Shown here: positions 25,545-35,277 of the stretch, in pieces | Layout of the letters: each line of letters opens with the position of its first letter | Position numbering within the stretch: the stretch's first letter is position 1 | Assembly (NCBI GenBank): GCA_964342155.1 | Contig: CAYFEQ010000005.1 | Location: 34,615-98,614, forward strand | Direction of reading: 5' to 3' | DNA length: 64,000 nucleotides | Origin: GCA-2701705 sp964342155 | GTDB taxonomy: Bacteria > Pseudomonadota > Gammaproteobacteria > GCA-002705445 > GCA-002716945 | Position numbers and translations under genes: made by a program | Notes under the pieces: model-generated | Database searches by the model: none | The model's input: the letters and a program-made list of their open reading frames with translations, nothing else | Told to the model about the DNA's origin: nothing

Positions 25545-26411
25545 TTATTTTCTATAATCTAGGTGACTTTTCATAGTTCCCATATTTGGAAAAATTTTAA
25601 GTATCTCAGAGAGCTTATATAAAAGATTCTTATTCCCAATGGTCAACCATTGGTTTTGCCTAATTTGCCAGTAAAATCTACGAAATATAGAGATTTCTTT
25701 GAGATCTGAACTTTTAACCCAGAATTCATTATCGCTAAGGAATTCATATGGGTGTAAGTAGATTAAAGGTAAAAAACCTGCATCTATAGCCTTATTTATA
25801 AGTTTTTTAATTATATTTAAAGGCAGCACCTTTAAATAAGTGCCTCCAATTACTCTTGCCTTAAACCCCGGCAATACTCTATAACTATAGATAGGAAACT
25901 CTATGAGTTTTTTGTCACCAAAAGTTTTAATATCTGTGGTGTTTTCTGGTTGAGATCTTTCTTCACATACATAACTAGAATCATAAACAAATCTCTTTGC
26001 TAATTCTTCATATGCCCAATCATCTTGTGGCAGAATAGAAAAGCTTGGAGCTCTAAAGCCATATACTTTTTTTCCTGAAGACTTGCTGATTACCTCTATT
26101 GCTTTATCCAAAGATCTAGCAAAAGAGTCTCTTCCAAGTTTATGAACGTTATCATGATAATAGCTATGACACCCTATTTCGTGTCCGTTATTTGATAACT
26201 CTTTAATAATTTCTCCGTGGTCACGGGCAACTTGTCCCGTTGTAAAAAAAGTAACTTCATTTGAACCTGGAGAGTTTTTTATTGTTTCCATTATACGTTG
26301 AATAGAAAACATCAGAGCGTTCTTACGAGTCTGTGGTTTTTTTATTCCTAAAGCACGTTGTAGATCATGAGAGAAATCTTCAAAATCTATGGATAGATAA
26401 CACCCTTTCAT
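25545..26411 (-). CDS. Polysaccharide deacetylase (NodB-like, DUF3473/exosortase-locus type)
   Basis: A 288-residue NodB-fold protein starting MKGCYLSIDFEDFSHD; the D9/E11/D12 cluster replaces the classic TFDDG. GHEIGCHSYYHDNVHKL around 77-91 provides metal-binding His82 and His86, and GFRAPSFSI matches motif 3. The SIDFED form and length resemble deacetylases in exopolysaccharide (XrtA-type) loci. No signal peptide is evident. It is the last gene of a three-gene minus-strand set with a carbamoyltransferase and a guanylyltransferase, pointing to glycan decoration. Confidence 0.82.
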   Translation of the reverse strand: MKGCYLSIDFEDFSHDLQRALGIKKPQTRKNALMFSIQRIMETIKNSPGSNEVTFFTTGQVARDHGEIIKELSNNGHEIGCHSYYHDNVHKLGRDSFARSLDKAIEVISKSSGKKVYGFRAPSFSILPQDDWAYEELAKRFVYDSSYVCEERSQPENTTDIKTFGDKKLIEFPIYSYRVLPGFKARVIGGTYLKVLPLNIIKKLINKAIDAGFLPLIYLHPYEFLSDNEFWVKSSDLKEISIFRRFYWQIRQNQWLTIGNKNLLYKLSEILKIFPNMGTMKSHLDYRK

Positions 26412-26413
26412 AA

Positions 26414-28198
26414 CTACTTACCCTCCGCTTCTTTTCTCCATTTTATATCACAGATATAAGAACCAATAGCTAGAAATTCAACTGAACTTCTAAGAAAACA
26501 GTCGATAGCTTGTGTAGGGTTTTCTACTATAGGTTCTTGTATATTAAAAGAAGTATTCAAAACAACTCCTACGCCAGTTTTCTTTTCAAATGCATCGATT
26601 AACTTCCAATATAATAGATTATCTTTTTTATCTACTGTATGAACTCTTGCAGTACCATCTGTGTGTGTCACGGCAGGAATAATATTTTTCTTATCCTCTC
26701 TAACATTAGCGACAATATTCATGTAAGGTGATTCTTGATTTATTTCAAAAAAATCATTAGCAACTTCAATTTTACATGATGGAGCAAAAGGTCTAAACAA
26801 TTCTCTCTTTTTAATTTTTTTATTTAAGATATCACGAATTGAATCATTTCTAGGGTCAGCAATAAATGATCTGTTGCCTAAAGCTCGAGGTCCAAATTCT
26901 GAAGCACCTTGGAACCAAGCTATTACTTCACTACGTGAAAGAGCTGAAGAAAGCATTTCCAATAATTCTTTCTCATTAAATTTTGTTGGTACAACCAAGC
27001 CTCTATTTTCAAAAGCTGATTTTATTTCATCATCGTTATAGGTTCTTCCAAGGTATGGTGAGTCCATTTTTAAATGGTGATTGCTTCTCTTATCAAGTTT
27101 CATATATTTTTTTTCTGCTAAGAATGCAGCTCCTACTGCACATCCAGCATCATGAGGTGCGGGAGGAATCAAAATATTTTTAAATAATTTATTCTTAATA
27201 ATCTTTCCATTTGCTGTTACATTTAAACCACAACCACCAGCAATACAAAGGTTTTCAAAATTTGGTTCCTGTTTTTTTGTCCAAGCTAACATATGAAAAA
27301 GAATTTCTTCAAATACTAATTGAACACTTGATGCTATATTGTGATGATGTTCAGTAAATTCCTCATTTGGTTTTCGCGGTTTTCCAAGCTTACTTTCTAA
27401 TTCAAAAGAAAAGGTGCCATGTAATGCAGCATGATAATTTAAAATTTTGGTATTTAATATGTATTCACCATCTGGCTTTTTTTGGAGAATCTTACTTAAA
27501 ATATACTCCTTGAATACAGGCTTTCCATAAGGCGCCAAACCCATCATTTTATATTCTCCTTCTAACATTCTGAAACCCAAAAAGCCTGTAAAAGAACTAT
27601 AGAAATGGCCTAATGAATTTGGCCAGAGAATTGTTTTTAATCTCTTCTGAACGTCTCCATTAACTGAATATATTACAGTTGAATCTGACTCCCCTCCTCC
27701 GTCATATGTAAGGCAAATAGTCTGTTTATAATTTGCTAGATACAAAATGCTAGCCGCATGACAATCATGATGATCATAATATTTTATAGTTGCTGAAAAA
27801 TTACCATATTCTTTTTTCAAGATTGATTTAATTCTAAATAAGTCTATCCATGATCCTCTCAATTCAGGATAATCATCATTTTTATTTTTTTTCCCACTTA
27901 TAATTTCCATTACTCGTTTGGCACGAAATTTTATATTTTTTGGATCTAAAATTGCTCCTTTCAAGACAGCAATACTACGATTCATAAATCTCCACGGTTG
28001 CCAGTAAACTGCAATCTCATCTAAATCAGAAAAATTCATATCTGCAGAATTCAAACATGTTTTTATAGCATGAAATGGGAAGCCACCATCATTTTTCATT
28101 CTAGTTAACCTTTCTTCTTCTATAGCAGCAATAACTTTACCATCAACAGTAATTGCAGCTGCACTGTTACCCATAGTAGATAAACCTAGAATTTTCAT
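26414..28198 (-). CDS. NodU/CmcH-type carbamoyltransferase
   Basis: A 594-residue protein. The N-terminal TsaD-like domain starts MKILGLSTMGNSAAAITVDG with IEEERLTRMKNDGGFP; HHDCHAAS and LTYDGGGESDS follow. The YrdC-like C-terminal part has WFQGASEFGPRALGNRS, RPFAPS and VLNTSFNIQEPIVENP. Such enzymes transfer carbamoyl from carbamoyl phosphate to a sugar hydroxyl (NodU on Nod factor, CmcH and relatives on antibiotics). Here the acceptor is probably a surface-glycan or lipid-linked sugar. Start and upstream stop overlap by 4 bases. Confidence 0.88.
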   Translation of the reverse strand: MKILGLSTMGNSAAAITVDGKVIAAIEEERLTRMKNDGGFPFHAIKTCLNSADMNFSDLDEIAVYWQPWRFMNRSIAVLKGAILDPKNIKFRAKRVMEIISGKKNKNDDYPELRGSWIDLFRIKSILKKEYGNFSATIKYYDHHDCHAASILYLANYKQTICLTYDGGGESDSTVIYSVNGDVQKRLKTILWPNSLGHFYSSFTGFLGFRMLEGEYKMMGLAPYGKPVFKEYILSKILQKKPDGEYILNTKILNYHAALHGTFSFELESKLGKPRKPNEEFTEHHHNIASSVQLVFEEILFHMLAWTKKQEPNFENLCIAGGCGLNVTANGKIIKNKLFKNILIPPAPHDAGCAVGAAFLAEKKYMKLDKRSNHHLKMDSPYLGRTYNDDEIKSAFENRGLVVPTKFNEKELLEMLSSALSRSEVIAWFQGASEFGPRALGNRSFIADPRNDSIRDILNKKIKKRELFRPFAPSCKIEVANDFFEINQESPYMNIVANVREDKKNIIPAVTHTDGTARVHTVDKKDNLLYWKLIDAFEKKTGVGVVLNTSFNIQEPIVENPTQAIDCFLRSSVEFLAIGSYICDIKWRKEAEGK

Positions 28199-29088
28199 CC
28201 GATCAATTTCTCCTTTTTTAGATATTCAATTGATGTTTGGCTTCCACAATCATACCAGTTTGAATGATGTTTTGTAACAACCACTTCTGAGAATTTTTTT
28301 TCTATGTATATTTTATCAAAAGGATCGTTGGTAACAATAGAGTCGAATGCGACATGCTTTAATATAATGGAATTATTAATCTTTTTAAAATTATCTACTG
28401 TAATAGAAATAGGTTCATAAATATTAAAAAAATTATCTTTAAAAATAGAATTATGTTTTTTATTATTGAACATAAAAATTCCAGTATTCCATAAAAAATT
28501 TTTATCATTATAAATTTTTTTGGCTAATGAACTATTAGGTTTTTCCCTAAAACTTTTAATTGTATATAGATTTTGAATACCTAATATTTCTTCCTTTATT
28601 TCAATATACCCATATTCAGATGAGCAGTATTTTGGGTATACACCTATCAAAAGTATTTTATTTTCCATTTGTTTCATCATAAGATTTAATATTTCTTTAT
28701 TGAGATTAAAATTTTTCATTAAATGATCTGTGGGTGCAACAATAATCCATCTTTCACCATATAGTTTTTCAGAAATATATGAGCCAAGCATACAACTGAC
28801 AGCTGTATTTTTTGCACTTGGTTCACAGACTATGTTTTTTAAAGGCACACCTATTTCCCTGGATTGATTTTTTACATATAATTTATATTTTTCATTGGTG
28901 ATTATAATTGGATGATCAAAATCATCACTGTTTGAGAATCTTAACAGTGCCTGTTGAAATAATGTTTTTTTACCAAAAAAGTTAGAAAATTGTTTAGGTA
29001 GACCGTCAGAAATATATTTGTTTACTCTAGAGCCCTCTCCTCCAGCTAGAAGTATTGGCAAAATTAAATTCGATTTTTTTTTATTCAA
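28195..29088 (-). CDS. Mannose-1-phosphate guanylyltransferase-like nucleotidyltransferase
   Basis: A 297-residue nucleotidyltransferase with LPILLAGGEGSRV at the N-terminus, LPKQF, VCEPSAKNTAVS, VAPTDHLM, SFREKPN and LWNTGIFMF. These are GDP-mannose pyrophosphorylase signatures; the C-terminal isomerase domain of two-domain ManC proteins is absent. The first motif is looser than the usual GGxGTRLWP, so another hexose-1-phosphate is possible. The start is TTG 29088, overlapping the lipoprotein stop by eight bases; no ATG lies upstream of the first beta strand. Confidence 0.75.
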   Translation of the reverse strand: MNKKKSNLILPILLAGGEGSRVNKYISDGLPKQFSNFFGKKTLFQQALLRFSNSDDFDHPIIITNEKYKLYVKNQSREIGVPLKNIVCEPSAKNTAVSCMLGSYISEKLYGERWIIVAPTDHLMKNFNLNKEILNLMMKQMENKILLIGVYPKYCSSEYGYIEIKEEILGIQNLYTIKSFREKPNSSLAKKIYNDKNFLWNTGIFMFNNKKHNSIFKDNFFNIYEPISITVDNFKKINNSIILKHVAFDSIVTNDPFDKIYIEKKFSEVVVTKHHSNWYDCGSQTSIEYLKKEKLIG

Positions 29089-29539
29089 ATTTAATGAGAA
29101 GCTGTTTTCTGGCTAAAATATAATCATCCTCACTTATAAGTCCTCTTAAATATTGATCTTTAAGAGTTTCAAGTTGGACTAATGTCTTAGAAACCATGAC
29201 CTCATATTGAGCATCTTTTGGTTTTGCGCACCCTTTTTTTTGATATAAACGTAACAAGTGTTCCTTTCTCTCGGAGGCATTATATTCAGCATGGATTGAT
29301 GTTCCATAAGTCACAAAATATGCAGGAAAAAAGAATAATCCCGAAAGTATATTCTCATCTGTAGCTCCTTTATTTTGATGTGCAATATCTTCATTTAAAT
29401 TAGCTGATTCATAAGCAAGCAAGAGCTCCTTACAGGTCATAACTTCATCACCAGCTTGCCTTATATCCATGGCCTTAGGTGTAGCACATGATGCAGAAAA
29501 TATTAAGATTAATCCATATATTACTGATTTATTATACAT
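29081..29539 (-). CDS. Small predicted lipoprotein with C-terminal SHOCT-like segment
   Basis: A 152-residue protein. The hydrophobic N-terminus ends in a lipobox-like FSASC, so Cys18 would be acylated after cleavage. The C-terminal LETLKDQYLRGLISEDDYILAR resembles the SHOCT (short C-terminal) domain, a small helical hairpin often found at protein ends. The middle has a short hydrophobic stretch (LSGLFFFPAYFVTYG). Function unknown. It precedes and overlaps the guanylyltransferase, but that may reflect compaction rather than a shared role. Confidence 0.65.
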   Translation of the reverse strand: MYNKSVIYGLILIFSASCATPKAMDIRQAGDEVMTCKELLLAYESANLNEDIAHQNKGATDENILSGLFFFPAYFVTYGTSIHAEYNASERKEHLLRLYQKKGCAKPKDAQYEVMVSKTLVQLETLKDQYLRGLISEDDYILARKQLLIKFE

Positions 29540-29636
29540 TTTTATTAAATTTTTAAGATTACCCTATGTATATTCTATTAAAAATTGAAACTTATAGAAA
29601 GAACTAAAATATGCATTTCTCACAACTATACCTATT

Positions 29637-30119
29637 TTAGTATTTTTTTTTCCTAAACTTCCATGGTTCTACAGGTGAATAATTTGACCACAGTCCCAAC
29701 TTATTTGTTCGAGCGTGATTCTCTAAATTCATAAGGTAGTGATTGGATCTATCAGATCTATAAACCCATGCATTTCCACTTTTTATCATTTTTGCATTAA
29801 TAAAAATTCGCTTGTCAGAAGTATATAAGTAAATTTCTGCCAATTGCCTGCCATATCTATCATTTTTAATAGTATCTATTATAACTTTTTTATTCATAAT
29901 GATATTTTTTAAAAAATCTCTAGAAGAATTGCCATAGTCTTGATTTTTTTCAGGAGCATCAATATATAATAGTCTAATTTTAAATATTTCACCTTTAGTT
30001 TGAACATTGATTGTGTCACCATCCGTTACTTTCACAACAATTGCTTCATACTCATAAGCGTTTACAATTTTAAAAAAGGAGAGGACAAAAAATAAAAAGA
30101 ATGTTTTAAAAATATTCAC
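29637..30119 (-). CDS. Thermonuclease (staphylococcal nuclease-like), secreted
   Basis: A 160-residue SNase-fold protein. Residues 1-21 are a signal peptide ending at VNA. VVKVTDGDTINV, IRLLYIDAPE and NDRYGRQLAEIYL carry the metal-binding Asp, the catalytic Arg and Asp/Glu, and the second Arg of the family. It probably degrades nucleic acid in the periplasm or outside the cell, a means of phosphorus or nucleotide scavenging. The start codon is GTG and overlaps the metX stop (GTGA). Confidence 0.85.
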   Translation of the reverse strand: MNIFKTFFLFFVLSFFKIVNAYEYEAIVVKVTDGDTINVQTKGEIFKIRLLYIDAPEKNQDYGNSSRDFLKNIIMNKKVIIDTIKNDRYGRQLAEIYLYTSDKRIFINAKMIKSGNAWVYRSDRSNHYLMNLENHARTNKLGLWSNYSPVEPWKFRKKKY

Positions 30120-31273
30120 AGATTGGTAAAAAATTCTTTGATTGGAACTGAAAAGTTTTCAGTGTCAACTAAAAATGAATCATGGCCTTGAATTGAATGT
30201 AAGGTTTTGAAGGTTACTTGAGATCCAGCTTGAGATAAACCTTCTGCTATTTCTTTTTGTTGTTGGATTGGGAATAAGGTATCAGTATCTACTCCCAATA
30301 CAAGAGCTTTTTTAATATTAGTTTTTGATAATGCATTAACTGTAGAATCTCCATGTTCAGCAAGATCAAACCAGTCCATAGCACGAGATAAGTAAAGATA
30401 ACAGTTAGCATCAAAAACATTTTGAAATTTTACTGCGTGATGCTCTAAATACGATTCAATTTCATATTCAAAATTGGTGTTATCAATTCCAAATGTATTT
30501 TGAGTAATTAAAGCACCTGAGGTTTTTTTTCTCCCAAACCTTTGAATCCATTCTGTCGATGATCTATATGAGGTCATTCCTAATTTACGTGCTATTCTAA
30601 CACCGTTTAAGGGTGGCTCTTCATAAGAATAAAATCCGTTTTTCCATAAAGGATCTTTCCTTATAACCTCACGCTGCAATGATCGTATGGCAATAGCAAA
30701 AGGTAATGCCTGTGTAGCAGTAGAAATTAAAATTATATTTTCTACTGATTTATTATGGAGTACAGAATAAGCTAAGGCTTGCATCCCTCCCATAGATGGT
30801 CCAATTAAAACCTTAATTTTTTTTATTCCTATTTTTTTAATTAATAAATGAGATGCGTTCGCCATATCCTCAATTGACAATGCTGGAAATGCAAGTCTAT
30901 ATGGCTTAGAAGTTTTTTTATTAATAGATACAGGGCTAGTTGAACCAAAACAACTTCCTAATGAATTAACACAAATAACAAAATATTTATTTACATCAAC
31001 TGCTTTGTCAGGACCTACAATTGAATCCCACCAACCTGGGGCACTATCTTTGTCCGAAGAAGCAATGTGAGAGCTAGGTGATAATCCGGTGAAGATAACA
31101 ATGACATTTGTCTTATTTTCATTTAGTTTTCCCCATGTTTCATAAGCCATATCAAGATGGTCTAATTTTCCTCCCCTTTTCATTTCAAATGATTCCGCTA
31201 CTGACATTACTGTTGCGGAAGTATTATCATGCTTAAACATAGGTATCACTTTTTTATTATCACTATTTTTCAT
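30116..31273 (-). CDS. metX: Homoserine O-acyltransferase (MetX)
   Basis: About 385 residues of alpha/beta-hydrolase fold. DMAYETWGKLN and GPGWWDSIVGP-like text (APGWWDSIVGPDKAV) precede the nucleophile motif GPSMGGMQ. GVDTDTLFP supplies the acid and IQGHDSFL the catalytic His. It acylates homoserine at the start of methionine synthesis; whether acetyl- or succinyl-CoA is used cannot be read with confidence. I start at ATG 31273 because the longer frame begins with a TTG inside holB. Confidence 0.88.
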   Translation of the reverse strand: MKNSDNKKVIPMFKHDNTSATVMSVAESFEMKRGGKLDHLDMAYETWGKLNENKTNVIVIFTGLSPSSHIASSDKDSAPGWWDSIVGPDKAVDVNKYFVICVNSLGSCFGSTSPVSINKKTSKPYRLAFPALSIEDMANASHLLIKKIGIKKIKVLIGPSMGGMQALAYSVLHNKSVENIILISTATQALPFAIAIRSLQREVIRKDPLWKNGFYSYEEPPLNGVRIARKLGMTSYRSSTEWIQRFGRKKTSGALITQNTFGIDNTNFEYEIESYLEHHAVKFQNVFDANCYLYLSRAMDWFDLAEHGDSTVNALSKTNIKKALVLGVDTDTLFPIQQQKEIAEGLSQAGSQVTFKTLHSIQGHDSFLVDTENFSVPIKEFFTNL

Positions 31274-31283
31274 AAGGGGGATG

Positions 31284-32279
31284 TTAGTATAAATTTTTAT
31301 TGAGTACAATCAATAAATTATCAAAGTAAAGTTTCTGATTTATATTGTAAAAAGAGCTTTTTTTCTTTTCTAAAAGAATAGTTAATATTTTTATTGATTG
31401 TGCTGGTGATATGGATATTAATTCAAAAAGAGACTCATATAATTTTTTAATTGTCTTATTATTAGATATAAAACTACCTTTCATCAATATATTAAAAATT
31501 GAAATTAAATAATCAACTACTATTATACCTCTAGAATGCCATTTTTCTGCTAAGACTAATGGATCAATTTTATTTTTATAGAGTAAGTGTAATTCATTCT
31601 CAATCTCAGCGTAATCTTCCATATAATTCTCATTTTCTAATATTACTTTTAATGTTGGCTTTGAAGATAGAAAATGTTCAAAAAAACTTATATCAGACAA
31701 AGAGGTTTCACTTAAATTAAAATTAAATATATGACATCTACTTTTAATTGTTTCAGGAATCAGATGCACTTCGGAGTTTAGTAAAAAGAAAACTGCTGGA
31801 GAATTGGTTTCTTCAAGCGTTTTCAAAAAAGCCGCACTTGCTTCTTTATTTAAATCTTCAATATTATTTATAATTATAAATTTATGATTATACCTAGATG
31901 AATAACTAACGAATTCAGATAATTCTCTAATCTGATCAATAGTAATTTCTGTACCAATCCGATTATCATCAATTTTTTCTTCAAAGCCAAATTTATATAA
32001 TAGTCTTTCATTATTATCAGTAGTTTTAATTAATTTCCCAGATTTATCATAAATTGGTAATGACAGATGTAAAATATCTGCATTATTTGATAAAGGTTTA
32101 TTTAATTTAAAATTATTTTTACTAAAATAATCTGTGATAATATGTTCGACCAAAGCAAACTTTCCACAACTATCATTTCCAGAAATAATTATATTATAAT
32201 TTTTCTTTTTCAAGTCGTATTGTTCCGAAAATTGTTGAAAATTAATTTCTAGATAGTCATCAATCATTAAATAATCCAT
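31284..32279 (-). CDS. holB: DNA polymerase III delta' subunit
   Basis: A 331-residue clamp-loader-type AAA+ protein. It has a degenerate P-loop ISGNDSCGKFALVEH, then the sensor-type text NKEASAAFLKTLEETNSPAVFFLL and SRCHIF, the SRC motif of delta'. The zinc-binding cysteines of E. coli HolB are not evident, as in many shorter homologues. It overlaps tmk by 20 bases, the usual tmk-holB pairing. The start could be ATG 32279 or ATG 32267. Confidence 0.85.
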   Translation of the reverse strand: MDYLMIDDYLEINFQQFSEQYDLKKKNYNIIISGNDSCGKFALVEHIITDYFSKNNFKLNKPLSNNADILHLSLPIYDKSGKLIKTTDNNERLLYKFGFEEKIDDNRIGTEITIDQIRELSEFVSYSSRYNHKFIIINNIEDLNKEASAAFLKTLEETNSPAVFFLLNSEVHLIPETIKSRCHIFNFNLSETSLSDISFFEHFLSSKPTLKVILENENYMEDYAEIENELHLLYKNKIDPLVLAEKWHSRGIIVVDYLISIFNILMKGSFISNNKTIKKLYESLFELISISPAQSIKILTILLEKKKSSFYNINQKLYFDNLLIVLNKNLY

Positions 32280-32880
32280 CTATATGTTTAGCAATAATTT
32301 TATTAACAGTACTTTTATCCTGAGTTGTTTCAATTTTTATAGCTTTTTTATTTTCTTTGAAAATATCCTCATAACCCTCTTGAATCTTTTCTAAGAATTT
32401 TCTCCCTTTACTTTCAAATTTATCTGACGTCTCTCTTCTATTTAATCTCGCAAGGCAAGTATCTATGTCTGCATCTAAATAAAAAATTAATGAAATTTTT
32501 TCTGAGAAATAATGATCTAAATTCTTATGTAAATTTATCACATCTTGGTCGGAATTAATAAGCCCTTGGTATACGAGTGTAGAATAATGAAATCTATCGC
32601 AAATTACAGTTTGATTATCATCTAATGCTTTAAGAATAACGCTATGATAGTTTATAATTCTTGATGCATAAAATAACAATGATTCTGAAAAAGGTTTTAA
32701 ATTTGACTTATTGTCTAATAGAATTTTTCTTATACTCTCTCCTGCCGGTGTTCCGCCAGGTTCTCTGGTTACGATATGTTTAATATTATTCTTTTTGAGG
32801 TGATCGGATGCAAAATCAATATGTGTGGATTTTCCAGTTCCTTCATTTCCTTCAAAAACGATAAATTTAGCTTTAGTCAT
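32260..32880 (-). CDS. tmk: Thymidylate kinase
   Basis: A 206-residue P-loop kinase with FEGNEGTGKSTH near the N-terminus, TREPGGTPAGESIR carrying the DR/RE substrate motif, CDRFHYSTLVYQG, and a lid LARLNRRET. It phosphorylates dTMP to dTDP. It lies between pabC (4-base overlap) and holB, the order found in many gammaproteobacteria, but the mltG/yceG gene that usually separates pabC and tmk is missing. Confidence 0.92.
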   Translation of the reverse strand: MTKAKFIVFEGNEGTGKSTHIDFASDHLKKNNIKHIVTREPGGTPAGESIRKILLDNKSNLKPFSESLLFYASRIINYHSVILKALDDNQTVICDRFHYSTLVYQGLINSDQDVINLHKNLDHYFSEKISLIFYLDADIDTCLARLNRRETSDKFESKGRKFLEKIQEGYEDIFKENKKAIKIETTQDKSTVNKIIAKHIDGLFND

Positions 32881-33707
32881 TGCTTGTTGGTATAAATAAA
32901 TCTCTTGAGTACATTATACAATAACTTTGGTTTTGAAAATTTCTTTTTGCCAATTTGATTGATAAAAGTCAATCCTTGGATAGAATTAGTAATAAAACAG
33001 CTCTCATAGGATTTAATCATTTTCTTATTTATATCAATAATTTTAACGTTTAAATTCCTCTTTCTTAAAAAATTAATTATTTTATTTCGCAAAATACCCT
33101 CTATTCCACACATACTGATTTTTGGTGTCACAAAAATAAATTCATTATTTTTAGATGTGACAAAAAAAATATTTGAAGATAGGCACTCTATTAAATTATT
33201 GTTTTCATCTAAAACAACTAAGTCATCAAGTTCTTCGCGTTTACATAAATCATTTGCTATAAAAACTTGCTCCAGCCTTCCAAGATGCTTAATCTTTGCA
33301 AGCTGAATATTATATTTCAAATGGTATTTAGAAAAATCTAATTTATTTTTTTTATTAATGGGTTGGCGCTTCGATTTAATTTTAAAAAAGTAAATATTAG
33401 GGGATATCTTTGTTTTAATTTTGTATCCAAAATCTGAAACCCCTCTTGTCAATACAATTTTTACAACACATTCCTTAACATTCCCAATACATAATTTGAT
33501 ATTTTTTTTAATTAGATTGTCTGAGGGTTTAGGTAATTTTAAAACTGAACAACCGTTATAAAGTCTCTTTATGTGTTCGCGAAGATAAATAGGCTGTCTA
33601 TTCTTGATCAATATTGTCTCAAAAAGGCCATCACCATAATTAAACCCTCTATCATTCCATGGGATTGTCTTTTTGTTGATATAGACGTTAATTTTGGTTT
33701 TGCTCAT
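32877..33707 (-). CDS. pabC: Aminodeoxychorismate lyase (class IV PLP enzyme)
   Basis: A 276-residue fold-type IV PLP protein: WNDRGFNYGDGLFETILI at the N-terminus, REHIKRL, IKHLGRLEQVFIAND with the candidate Schiff-base Lys, LDENNNLIECLSSNIFFV, and SMCGIEGILR. It completes p-aminobenzoate formation for folate. Similarity to D-amino acid and branched-chain aminotransferases is general, so the call leans on its place between fabF and tmk. It starts 8 bases after fabF ends. Confidence 0.85.
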   Translation of the reverse strand: MSKTKINVYINKKTIPWNDRGFNYGDGLFETILIKNRQPIYLREHIKRLYNGCSVLKLPKPSDNLIKKNIKLCIGNVKECVVKIVLTRGVSDFGYKIKTKISPNIYFFKIKSKRQPINKKNKLDFSKYHLKYNIQLAKIKHLGRLEQVFIANDLCKREELDDLVVLDENNNLIECLSSNIFFVTSKNNEFIFVTPKISMCGIEGILRNKIINFLRKRNLNVKIIDINKKMIKSYESCFITNSIQGLTFINQIGKKKFSKPKLLYNVLKRFIYTNKQ

Positions 33708-33715
33708 TCAAAATT

Positions 33716-34957
33716 CTAATTAAAATTAGAAAATATTAAAGATCCGTTTGTCCCACCAAAACCAAATGAATTTGATAGAGCGTATTCAATTGAAAGGTCT
33801 CTTGATCCTGATACATTAAAATCTAAATCACATTCAGGGTCTTGTTCAAAAATATTAATTGTTGGATGAACTTTTTTGTTTGAAATAGAAAGAATCGTAA
33901 CAATGGCTTCAACGCCACCTGCTGCACCAAGTAAATGCCCAATCATTGATTTAGTGGAATTCACTACTATTTTATTCGAATTATTTATAAATACATTTTT
34001 AATAGCTTTTGCCTCAACCAAATCTCCAGCTGGTGTTGATGTTCCATGAGCATTAATGTAATTTATTTGATCAGGATTTATCTCCCCATCCTTTAAAGCA
34101 TTAGTCATGCACCTACTTGCCCCTTCTCCAGTTTCAGATGGAAGCGTCATATGAAAAGCATCTGCACTCATCCCATAGCCAATTACCTCTGCATATATTT
34201 TTGCATTTCTTTTTTTAGCATGTTCCAATTCTTCTAAAATAATTACCCCTGCTCCATCGCCTAGTACAAAACCATCACGATCTTTGTCCCATGGCCTGCT
34301 AGCTGTCTCAGGAGAATCATTTCTTTTCGATAAAGCTCGAGCTGCTGCAAAACCTCCTACTCCTAAAGGAGAGGTTGCCATTTCTGCGCCTCCACAAACC
34401 ATGATGTCTGCATGATTAAATTGTATCTGACGCAATCCCTCACCTATATTATGTGTTCCGGTTGTACACGCTGTTACAATCGATAAATTAGGGCCTTTAA
34501 ATCCATATTTGATAGAAAGGTTTCCAGAAATCATATTTATTATAGATGCTGGAACAAAAAATGGAGATATCTTTCTTGCCCCCTCCTTTTCATAAACTGA
34601 TCTCGTATCTTCAATATATTTTAACCCCCCTATTCCAGAACCAATAGATACTCCAACTTTTTCTAAATTAATTTTGTCTGAGTCTATTCCAGAATCTTTT
34701 ACTGCATCAATCGCGGCCGCCATGCCGTATTGAAGAAACAAATCCATTTTACGTTGTTCTTTGGTATCTAGATATTTATCAACTTCAAAATTCTTAACTG
34801 ATGCAGAAAATTTAACTGGCATATCAGTTACATCAAAGGTAGTAATTGTTGATGCTCCAGATTTTCCAGCTAAAAGTGATTCCCAAAAACTATCAACGGT
34901 ATTTCCGATAGGTGTTAGACAACCCATCCCTGTAACAACGACTCTTCTTTTTTGCAT
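33716..34957 (-). CDS. fabF: 3-oxoacyl-[ACP] synthase II
   Basis: A 413-residue condensing enzyme that elongates acyl-ACP with malonyl-ACP. The nucleophile Cys164 lies in IVTACTTGTHN, the two His are in NAHGTSTPAGD and MIGHLLGAAGG, and the C-terminus has SFGFGGTNGSL. The length is normal. It follows acpP with a seven-base gap in the classic fab order. Confidence 0.95.
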   Translation of the reverse strand: MQKRRVVVTGMGCLTPIGNTVDSFWESLLAGKSGASTITTFDVTDMPVKFSASVKNFEVDKYLDTKEQRKMDLFLQYGMAAAIDAVKDSGIDSDKINLEKVGVSIGSGIGGLKYIEDTRSVYEKEGARKISPFFVPASIINMISGNLSIKYGFKGPNLSIVTACTTGTHNIGEGLRQIQFNHADIMVCGGAEMATSPLGVGGFAAARALSKRNDSPETASRPWDKDRDGFVLGDGAGVIILEELEHAKKRNAKIYAEVIGYGMSADAFHMTLPSETGEGASRCMTNALKDGEINPDQINYINAHGTSTPAGDLVEAKAIKNVFINNSNKIVVNSTKSMIGHLLGAAGGVEAIVTILSISNKKVHPTINIFEQDPECDLDFNVSGSRDLSIEYALSNSFGFGGTNGSLIFSNFN

Positions 34958-34964
34958 TATGCTT

Positions 34965-35201
34965 TTATTTAAGATTTGCGTTTATATAATCAATTGCCTG
35001 TTGAACAGATGTTATTTTTTCAGCTTCTTCATCAGGTATTTCGGTATCAAATTCATCCTCTAAGGCCATGACTAGTTCCACAGTGTCTAGTGAGTCAGCT
35101 CCAAGATCATCAACAAATTTTGACTCATTTTTAATTTCTTCTTCTTTTACCCCAAGTTGCTTAACAATGATGTTCTTCACTCGTTCATCTATGTCGCTCA
35201 T
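34965..35201 (-). CDS. acpP: Acyl carrier protein
   Basis: A 78-residue acidic four-helix protein. Ser37 in DDLGADSLDTVELVMALE receives the 4'-phosphopantetheine arm, which the AcpS at 60218 could attach. An AGAGGAG lies a little far (about 11 bases) upstream of the ATG. The 76-base gap to fabG could hold a promoter, though none is convincing. Confidence 0.97.
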   Translation of the reverse strand: MSDIDERVKNIIVKQLGVKEEEIKNESKFVDDLGADSLDTVELVMALEDEFDTEIPDEEAEKITSVQQAIDYINANLK

Positions 35202-35277
35202 ATCTAGTTTATCTCCTCTTTAAGTTTGAATTTTTGTTATATAGGTTATGAATATTCTACAAGATATTAAGAGAATT

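Noticed and set aside
34761..35063. 100-residue plus-strand ORF antisense to fabF and acpP
   Set aside because: It is a shadow of two very well conserved genes on the other strand and has no recognisable domain.
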